Shown here: positions 7,881 to 13,510 of the stretch, in pieces
Layout of the letters: every line of letters begins with the position of its first letter
Position numbering within the stretch: the first letter of the stretch is position 1
From: CAZUNO01 sp964621445 [NCBI: Candidatus Hadarchaeota archaeon]
GTDB lineage: Archaea > CAYQAE01 > CAYVLA01
Length of the DNA stretch: 16,232 nucleotides
NCBI GenBank assembly: GCA_964621445.1
Contig: CAZUNO010000043.1
Coordinates: 1-16,232 of the forward strand
Direction: 5' to 3'
Notes under the pieces: generated by a model
The model's database searches: none
What the model was told of the DNA's origin: nothing
Seen by the model: the letters and a program-made list of their open reading frames with translations, nothing else
Position numbers and translations under genes: made by a program

Positions 7881-8675
7881 TCAGGCCGTCAATCCAGTTC
7901 GGACTCTACCCTTTTTTATGAATTTCATCTTTTTTATGAATTTCATAATCAGGCCCGCGATTTGGGCCGGTCTTTCAAAACAGAGGGAGTGGCCTGCATT
8001 CTGGACCCACCTAACATGGATATTGCTCTTCCTGGGTATGCGCAGCTTCTCGAGTGGAGGCTTCGGCCTTCCACGATCCCCCCAGATTTCAAGGATCGGT
8101 ATGTCAGTTTTGCATAGGAAGTCATATCCATCCCATCGCGTCCATATCTTAGCGAACTCCCGGATCTGGAATTCAGACCACCGCTTGGTCTGCCTTTTCC
8201 TCATCCGTTTTCTTTCCAGCAACTGTTCCTCGCTCAGGGTGTTGACCTTCAATCCATCGAATGCATTTCTCAAAACCTCGGAACTGGTCCATCCCTCTAT
8301 AGGTATGATGCCCTTTATCAGGTCGGGACTCCGCCTCCCTATCTCAAGAGATATCATACCGCCGATGCTTGGCCCCGTTACATAGAAGTTATGCAGATCT
8401 TCTTCCCTGCAGATTTCCAGAACGTCCGAGGCAAATTGTTCGATAGACCCATTTGCTGATGGTGGCCAGCTCATTCCATGTCCTCGGGTCTCCACGACGA
8501 TAAGCGATAACTCCGGATCGAGGTTGGCAATAACATCTCCTAGACTGGCTGCATCCCCATAGCTTCCAGGAATCATGACCAATATAGGTTTATCGAATAG
8601 GTCAACATAGTAGGAGATATGGCCTTCATCTATATCCATCCTTTTTTGCTGAAATTTTCTCGAGCCAATTTTCAT
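7881..8675 (-). CDS. Alpha/beta hydrolase
   Basis: A 264-residue alpha/beta-hydrolase-fold protein; the reaction (esterase, lipase, haloperoxidase-like or other) cannot be told. Seen, numbered from this start: oxyanion region VMIPGSYGD (33-41), nucleophile elbow Gly-Pro-Ser103-Ile-Gly in VTGPSIGG, acid Asp200 in EIWGDRG, and His229 in NAGHSLCFERP, so the Ser-Asp-His triad is complete. The reading frame is open to TTG 8729, but ATG 8675 is preferred because a CTTAAAT box lies about 27 bases upstream and no SD precedes 8729. The C-terminus holds a duplicated hexapeptide MKFIKKMKFIKK, caused by an 18-base tandem repeat. It is transcribed divergently from the arylsulfotransferase and just upstream of the Thr-type sulfatase homologue. 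Confidence 0.85.
   Translation of the reverse strand: MKIGSRKFQQKRMDIDEGHISYYVDLFDKPILVMIPGSYGDAASLGDVIANLDPELSLIVVETRGHGMSWPPSANGSIEQFASDVLEICREEDLHNFYVTGPSIGGMISLEIGRRSPDLIKGIIPIEGWTSSEVLRNAFDGLKVNTLSEEQLLERKRMRKRQTKRWSEFQIREFAKIWTRWDGYDFLCKTDIPILEIWGDRGRPKPPLEKLRIPRKSNIHVRWVQNAGHSLCFERPAQIAGLIMKFIKKMKFIKKGRVRTGLTA
7911..7946. repeat. Perfect 18-base tandem duplication
   Basis: The 18-base unit cttttttatgaatttcat occurs twice with no gap or mismatch (7911-7928 and 7929-7946). It lies within the 3' end of the alpha/beta hydrolase gene and keeps the frame, giving MKFIKK twice in a row in the protein. Replication slippage is the simple explanation. Confidence 0.95.
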
Positions 8676-8696
8676 TAGGACGCCATAAATTGCCCG

Positions 8697-8738
8697 GGAT
8701 TTAAGTTGATTTCCCCAGACTGGGGTCAAGTTAAAAGC
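8697..8738. promoter_or_regulatory. Divergent TATA boxes flanking a perfect palindrome
   Basis: Between the hydrolase (minus) and arylsulfotransferase (plus) start codons. The minus strand reads AACTTAAATCCC here (8695-8706), centred about 27 bases before ATG 8675. The plus strand reads GTTAAAAGC (8730-8738), centred about 26 bases before ATG 8760. Between the boxes lies CCCCAG-A-CTGGGG (8713-8725), an exact inverted repeat, flanked by TTAAGTTGA (8701-8709) and TCAAGTTAA (8726-8734), which are nearly reverse complements of each other. The arrangement looks like two leaderless archaeal promoters with a shared operator. Regulator unknown. Confidence 0.5.
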
Positions 8739-8759
8739 TTTGGATTACGTTCTTGGTAC

Positions 8760-9962
8760 ATGTACACGGATGGAATGCTGCTCACGGGTGGAGAAAAGGC
8801 AAGGTTGCACCATGGATTATTCGGGGTTAGGAAATATATTCCCGAAAAATGTGAAAACGGTTTCACTCTATTCTCTCCAGCATATGGATACAGGGAATAC
8901 CTCATTGACATGAGGGGACTGGTTGTTCACTCATGGCCGGTTACCCACAGTGACGTTGCCGAACTGCTTGCCGATGGAAGCATTTTGACCCATAATGATG
9001 GCAAATGGCTGGAGGAGATCGATGTGGATGGATCCGTAAAATGGAGATGGGAGGGAAGCGAGGACCTAGAGATGGCGACCCACCACGATTTCTATAATCT
9101 TGGCGGGGACATCATCCATCTAGCCAGGGTAAGAGAACCGGTAAAGAAGGGGGTCTATGCAGAGGGAGTGGAACCCGATTGCATGAGGACGGACCTCGTG
9201 CTAAGAATAAATCGAGAAGGAGAGGTATTATGGAGATTTTCTCTCAGCGATCACCTAGAAGAGATATGCAAGCTTTCCGGCCTTCCCTTGCCAATTCCCT
9301 ACTTCAGGGAGACCGAGGATGGCTTTGAGCCCTATGGTCCATCGGATTGGGCCCATTCCAACACCGTTGAGGTTCTTCCTCCCACTCCGGTTGGAGATCG
9401 GGATGCAAGGTTCAGGGCGGGAAATATTCTGGTGAGCTTCAGAGCGCTGGATATCATCGCTATCATCGATCCCGACGAGGACAGGGTCGTATGGTGCTAC
9501 GGATTGGGGGAATTGGATGGCCAACACCAGCCAACCATGCTACCCAGTGGAAACATACTGGTATTTGACAATGGTACCCACCGCGGTCATTCCCTGGTCA
9601 AGGAGATAGATCCCCTTTCCGAAAAGATTGTTTGGGAATATTCGAAGGGAGAGGAATTTTTCTCCCTTTTCAGGTCAGGAGTTCAGAGGCTTTCCAACGG
9701 TAATACCCTAATATGCGAGTGTGATGCGGGACATCTTTTCGAGGTTACCCCGGACCGGAAAATCGTATGGGACTTCTATTCACCTTTCGTTGCCCAGGGG
9801 TACGAGCATCTAGGAAAGAGGATTCACAGGGCGACCCGATATTCCTGGTCTAGGGTGGAACCACTTTTGGGGAGAAGAGCAGACCGGATAATCGGGGAGG
9901 TCGATGAGTCAGGGGAGCCTATTAGCAACTATCGGGAGCTTGTCGAGTTATACACGTCATGA
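8760..9962 (+). CDS. Arylsulfotransferase (ASST)-like protein, no signal peptide
   Basis: A 400-residue beta-propeller protein of the arylsulfotransferase (Arylsulfotran_2/ASST) type. Bacterial ASSTs are periplasmic and move sulfate from one phenolic ester to another without PAPS, through a histidine intermediate. Seen, numbered from this start: HHDFY with His108/109, DWAHSNTVEVL with His199, GQHQPTMLPSGNILVFDNG with His256, and repeated blade ends such as VKWRWEG, VLWRFSL, VVWCYGL, IVWEYSK and IVWDFYS. Unlike bacterial enzymes no signal peptide is visible, so it should be cytoplasmic. The frame is open to TTG 8706, but ATG 8760 is preferred because of the TTAAAA box 26 bases upstream. Divergent from the hydrolase and 2.3 kb from a true sulfatase. 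Function as a sulfotransferase is inferred from family only. Confidence 0.83.
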   Translation: MYTDGMLLTGGEKARLHHGLFGVRKYIPEKCENGFTLFSPAYGYREYLIDMRGLVVHSWPVTHSDVAELLADGSILTHNDGKWLEEIDVDGSVKWRWEGSEDLEMATHHDFYNLGGDIIHLARVREPVKKGVYAEGVEPDCMRTDLVLRINREGEVLWRFSLSDHLEEICKLSGLPLPIPYFRETEDGFEPYGPSDWAHSNTVEVLPPTPVGDRDARFRAGNILVSFRALDIIAIIDPDEDRVVWCYGLGELDGQHQPTMLPSGNILVFDNGTHRGHSLVKEIDPLSEKIVWEYSKGEEFFSLFRSGVQRLSNGNTLICECDAGHLFEVTPDRKIVWDFYSPFVAQGYEHLGKRIHRATRYSWSRVEPLLGRRADRIIGEVDESGEPISNYRELVELYTS

Positions 9963-10048
9963 AATGGAGAATTATCATATTACTGCCCAATGAATGGAAG
10001 TAATACACACTTAAGGGTAGGTTGGGGAGGATAATCTGAGGAATCCGG
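9963..10048 (+). promoter_or_regulatory. Intergenic leader before the amidotransferase-like gene
   Basis: An 86-base gap. An A/T-rich stretch at about 9970-9982 is the only promoter candidate. TGAGG at 10037-10041 lies 7 bases before TTG 10049 and serves as the ribosome site; a second purine-rich GGGGAGG lies at 10024-10030. No hairpin or T-run terminator for the upstream gene was seen. Confidence 0.3.
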
Positions 10049-11139
10049 TTGAACCGAAGGCTTATTTTCCTCCTTCTATTACTCCTGTCCCTTCAGGCTG
10101 CAAGTACTGGGGCGGCCAGGAGGGATCCTGAAATGGGGAAGATTAGGGTTCTTTATCTAGGTGATACCTGGGGGAATACACCTTTCCACAAGATACGTGT
10201 TGAACCGTCCTTTTTGGCGGTACCGGTTCCCGCTAGCTACAAGCATGGATTGGGGCTCAGTGATGCTAAGATCAAGAGGGCGATGAGGCTATATCTGCCC
10301 CGAACCTATCAGGGAATGGGATTAATGATGGTTGGGGGAGCAGAGTCATTTGGAACCGAGGGTTACACTTCAGGGGATCCTCCCCTATAGAGCAGGCCTT
10401 GCCCACCTTCTGTCTGGAGAACGAGGTTCTGAAAAGGACCTTCAAGGTGAGGGCGGGTGATTCGGATCATCCCTTCTGTACATCATTGGAGTGGTCTAAA
10501 ATGCCCCCATTTAGGGGCATGAACCTGATCAAGGAAAAACAGGGTAGTGAGGCTATTTTAACAACGGATTCCGCAAACAGCCGACCCGTGCTTGTATACT
10601 GGGATTATGGTAACGGATCCTCAGTGGCTCACCTGCCTGACCTTACTCCCGCCTGGGGTAGCTTGGTTATGCAATGGACCTACTATGGGGACTACGTTAC
10701 AAACCTGATCTTTCTAAGCAGCGGAGCAGATATTCCTCAGGACCAGTTCCTACTACATGATATAAGACAGGGATTCCACAACTATCATTCGAAACGCTCT
10801 CTCACGATCAGTGTCATGGAGTTTGCCTCGAAATTTGGTGCCAGGATTCATCCCGCCGAGGAGGAAATCCAGGATATATCATCCAAGTACGGTAATGCCG
10901 AGGAAGCTTACCTTTCCCAGGAATATGAAACTGCCGCGGAGATGCTGGATGAGATAGGTGAGGATTTTGAATCACTTGAAAAAAGGGTCCTGGAGATGAA
11001 GGACAACGCCCTTTTCTGGGTTTACGCAATCGAATGGATGGTTGTTTCGGGGGCCTTGATTCTTTGTGGTTCAATTCTTTGGACGCTAATGGTAAAGAGG
11101 AGACTTTATCGCGAAGTTAAAGTCACAAAGTTGGAGTAG
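10049..11139 (+). pseudogene. Membrane-anchored glutamine-amidotransferase-like (GATase1_like/DUF1355) protein, frameshifted
   Basis: Two adjacent frames are one gene. The first (10049-10390) has a signal peptide (NRRLIFLLLLLLSLQAAS), VLYLGDTW and GMGLMMVGGAESFGTEGY, then stops. The second frame continues with SSPIEQALPTF, PVLVYWDYGNGSSVAHLPD and PAWGSLVMQW. Glutamine-amidotransferase-like domains of the DUF1355 kind have the order GG-SF-GY-TPIEEALP, so the halves belong together. Adding one base in the GGGG run at 10373-10376 gives a single 363-residue frame. The C-terminal part has a charged, probably helical stretch and one membrane helix (about 321-348 of the joined protein) with a basic tail, so the body would lie outside the cell. 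The segment between LPRTYQ and GMGLM also seems short for the family. TTG start with TGAGG 7 bases upstream. Sequencing or assembly error, or true decay, both remain possible. Confidence 0.75.
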
Positions 11140-11156
11140 TACGTACCGAGGATTAA

Positions 11157-12572
11157 TCAGGTATTTACCCCTGGTGAGAGGGCATTAGAAAATAGGTAAA
11201 GGGATAGGATAAGGATGATGGGAATGGGCATGGCCAGTTCCGTCTTTGAGAACTCACGGACCTTGACCCTGAAGAAATATGGATCTCCTCGTTTTCCATA
11301 TTGATTGGTGAAGGAACCAATCACAAAATCGTCCTCAGTCACCTCTCTAAACCCTCCAATGGCGTATATGGAATTTGGCAGTTCAGGGCTACGGCCTAGA
11401 TCCCTCCACGTGGCTCCATTATCATGGCTAACCAGGGCACCAATTTCATGCCAACCAACCATACCCACGTAATACAGGGGCGTGTTTCCCGGGCCTGTGG
11501 TAAAGAATCCATCTAGCCCTCTGATGGAGATATTTTCCCCGCCCCACGTTGGTTGTATCCGCATGTCAGTTACTCCCGTCTCAAGGTCAATCCGAACGTA
11601 GTGTTGTCTCGGTTCCGGTTTCTGGGCGAGATAGGCAAAATGTACTTTGCCATCCTTAATTATCATGTTGGATAGCCAGGTGTGATACTCGAATTCGTCC
11701 TGGAGGATGATCTGGGTGGACCTTCCGGTATCGTCCGGGCCTATGGATGTGGATAAAAGAGTCCCGTCTGCCCGGTACCAGGTCTGGCCATCATCAGGAC
11801 TTCTGATGTAGTGAATGTCCCAGTATAGGTACTCGCCCTTCTTTTGAGTGGTCCATGCGTGGTGTAATGTGCCACCTTGATCCAGAAACGTATGAGGGTA
11901 CTGAGTGGTGGCATTGGCGCCCTCGATTTCCACTATCCGCCTTCGCCTGATCAGATTTCCGTCGGTGGCGTTGATTATGAAAAGTCTTCCGTAATGATTG
12001 AAAACAAATAATTTGCGCGTTCCTATATCATAGTCCATTGAATACTTGCCACTAGCCGCGAAGTTTATCCTGAAGATATCCGGGTCTGAGTAATTACGAT
12101 CGGCGCTGAATTTGAAAAGCAGAAGGGGGCGCTTGGGGTCCGACTCGTCGCCACAAATGGCTAGAATATCCGAATTCTCATCGTTCTCTAAGCATGGCGC
12201 CTTCGAGCCGACGCGTGGAGAGCTATACGTCGTCTGGAAGGTCTTACCCCCATCTGTGCTCCTGGCCAGATTCCAGGTACCCAACCAAGGTGCCTTATCC
12301 TCATAATCTACTAGGTAGGAGAGGAATATCCCATTCTCATTTTGTACCACCTTTTGGTTGTGACTTTGAAAGGTTGCGTAATATGTGCAGTTGGAGTCGA
12401 TTCTGACAAATTCGATCTGACCAGTCGGTATACCTGGATCCCCTGATCCCGCATTAACGGAAAGGGAGGCATCTGAGAATCCGGATGGATCTTGAAGACA
12501 GGACATTCCCGTGGGGACCGAGACCATTGATGTTATGAGGAGGAAGGAGATCCATCCATGGGAAAAACACAT
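11157..12572 (-). CDS. Secreted Asp-box (BNR/sialidase-fold) propeller protein with C-terminal anchor
   Basis: A 471-residue exported protein. An N-terminal hydrophobic segment (about 7-22) is followed by a low-complexity Ser/Gly stretch. Three Asp-boxes of the form SxDxGxTW/F are clear: S105-TDGGKTF, S258-PDDGQTW and S382-HDNGATW. Asp-boxes mark sialidase-type six-bladed propellers and BNR_4-like proteins; the segment TQYPHTFLDQGGTLHHAW followed by the second box is typical of the latter. I do not see the arginine triad and Tyr needed to call a sialidase, so binding or another glycosidase/lyase role is equally possible. The C-terminus (AMPIPIILILSLYLFSNAL, 447-465) is a membrane anchor. Four cysteines (25, 62, 127, 140) could form disulfides. 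It is leaderless: ATG 12572 with a TATA box about 31 bases before it. Downstream of MscS on the same strand and convergent with the amidotransferase-like gene. Confidence 0.8.
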   Translation of the reverse strand: MCFSHGWISFLLITSMVSVPTGMSCLQDPSGFSDASLSVNAGSGDPGIPTGQIEFVRIDSNCTYYATFQSHNQKVVQNENGIFLSYLVDYEDKAPWLGTWNLARSTDGGKTFQTTYSSPRVGSKAPCLENDENSDILAICGDESDPKRPLLLFKFSADRNYSDPDIFRINFAASGKYSMDYDIGTRKLFVFNHYGRLFIINATDGNLIRRRRIVEIEGANATTQYPHTFLDQGGTLHHAWTTQKKGEYLYWDIHYIRSPDDGQTWYRADGTLLSTSIGPDDTGRSTQIILQDEFEYHTWLSNMIIKDGKVHFAYLAQKPEPRQHYVRIDLETGVTDMRIQPTWGGENISIRGLDGFFTTGPGNTPLYYVGMVGWHEIGALVSHDNGATWRDLGRSPELPNSIYAIGGFREVTEDDFVIGSFTNQYGKRGDPYFFRVKVREFSKTELAMPIPIILILSLYLFSNALSPGVNT

Positions 12573-12597
12573 CTTGATCTAGGCTAATTGGAAAAGG

Positions 12598-12610
12598 GGA
12601 TATAAATCTC
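12598..12610 (-). promoter_or_regulatory. TATA box of the Asp-box protein gene
   Basis: The minus strand reads GAGATTTATATCC, the clearest archaeal-type TATA element in the window. Its centre is about 31 bases before ATG 12572, which would put the transcript start within a few bases of the start codon. There is no SD motif in that interval, so a nearly leaderless message is expected. Confidence 0.6.
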
Positions 12611-12635
12611 CTAGCTCACTATGCGTAACTGGTGA

Positions 12636-12651
12636 GAAGGCGGCTGCCTTC
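12636..12651 (-). other. Stem-loop just after the MscS gene
   Basis: GAAGGC (12636-12641) and GCCTTC (12646-12651) form an exact 6-base stem with loop GGCT, starting 8 bases after the MscS stop codon on the minus strand. No T-run follows on that strand, so it is not a classical intrinsic terminator; it may shape or protect the 3' end of the MscS message. Confidence 0.35.
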
Positions 12652-12659
12652 AGCTGCTC

Positions 12660-13457
12660 TCATTCCTGCATATGAACATCCAGTTGCGGGAATGGTATTT
12701 CGATATCCTGTTCATTGTATGTTTGGAGTACCTTCTTTGTCAAGGAGTTCTTGACATCCCAGTAGTTCGCGGTTTCGCCCCATGGTCGCAGCTGGAGGTT
12801 AACAGATGAATCAGCAAGTTCAGTGACCACCACGGAAGGTTCCGGATCATCCAGGACCAGGTCATGGTTTTTCATAATTTCCATGGCAATTTCGATGGCC
12901 TTGTCCACAGGGCTCGTGTATCCAATTCCAACCCCTACATCAACCCTTCTAATGGGCATCCGGGAGTAGTTCACCACCGGGCTGCCCCATACGATCTTGT
13001 TTGGTATGGTTAGGAACTGGTTATCAGGGGTTATTAGTTCGGTGGCCAGAAGACCGACCCCCGAAACCTTTCCTTTCATCCCGCTGACCTCAACGACCTC
13101 GTCCTTATCTATGGGCCTGAGGGAGGCTATCCAGACCCCGGCAGCGATATTATTGAAACTGTCCTGCATTCCAAATCCAAGTACAAGGCCCAGCACGGCC
13201 GAGAGCCCGAGAACCACCGACGATATCTGGACTGCCATGCTGGCAGCTGCAAGGATAACCACCACGTAGAGGAGGACCTCCAGGAAACGGGCTAGAAAGT
13301 CTATTATCAGCCCGGGAAGCTTGGTCTTTTTCAGGCTCCTTTTGAAGATGGAAACTGCAATCTTGGCCAGAACTAAGCCAACCGCCAATACAATGACGGC
13401 CATGATTAGATTGCCTACCGTGATATTTCCCATTAGAGTGCTATCCCATTCTATCAA
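12660..13457 (-). CDS. mscS: Small-conductance mechanosensitive channel, MscS family
   Basis: A 265-residue membrane channel that opens under membrane tension to release solutes on osmotic downshift; it works as a heptamer in the family. Three hydrophobic segments are seen (about 13-37, 58-78 and 79-112). The third is the pore helix, with VLGLSAVLGLVLGFGMQDSF at about 82-101 and NNIAAGVWI after it. The beta domain follows with RPIDKDEVVEV, GMKGKVSGVGLLATELITPDNQ and IPNKIV (151-156), all family hallmarks. The C-terminal alpha/beta part is complete. Start is TTG 13457; ATG 13433 (residue 9) is an alternative, and no SD decides between them. The size matches E. coli MscS. It is divergent from the giant propeller gene and upstream of the Asp-box gene. 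Confidence 0.93.
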   Translation of the reverse strand: MIEWDSTLMGNITVGNLIMAVIVLAVGLVLAKIAVSIFKRSLKKTKLPGLIIDFLARFLEVLLYVVVILAAASMAVQISSVVLGLSAVLGLVLGFGMQDSFNNIAAGVWIASLRPIDKDEVVEVSGMKGKVSGVGLLATELITPDNQFLTIPNKIVWGSPVVNYSRMPIRRVDVGVGIGYTSPVDKAIEIAMEIMKNHDLVLDDPEPSVVVTELADSSVNLQLRPWGETANYWDVKNSLTKKVLQTYNEQDIEIPFPQLDVHMQE

Positions 13458-13510
13458 ATGAATCGGGTAGGGTGTTGCTTTCTAGTTCTTAAGGATTATG
13501 GTATTAGACC
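13458..13510. promoter_or_regulatory. Short divergent promoter region, MscS / giant propeller
   Basis: Only 53 bases separate the two divergent start codons. TTCTTAAGGAT at 13486-13496 contains the palindromic core CTTAAG and is about 20 bases before TTG 13511 and about 34 before TTG 13457, so one box could serve both directions. No SD at a proper distance precedes TTG 13511 (AAGGA at 13491-13495 is 15 bases away). Weak evidence. Confidence 0.3.

Noticed and set aside
8706-8759. Starting the ASST gene at TTG 8706
   Set aside because: This would place the palindrome and a TATA-like box inside the coding region and has no SD; ATG 8760 fits the box.
10373-10379. Programmed -1 frameshift at A-GGG-GAT
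   Set aside because: The P-site GGG would have to re-pair with AGG and the heptamer does not follow X-XXY-YYZ; an indel in the G run is simpler.
11157-12572. Calling this gene a sialidase
   Set aside because: Asp-boxes only mark the fold; the arginine triad and catalytic Tyr could not be assigned.
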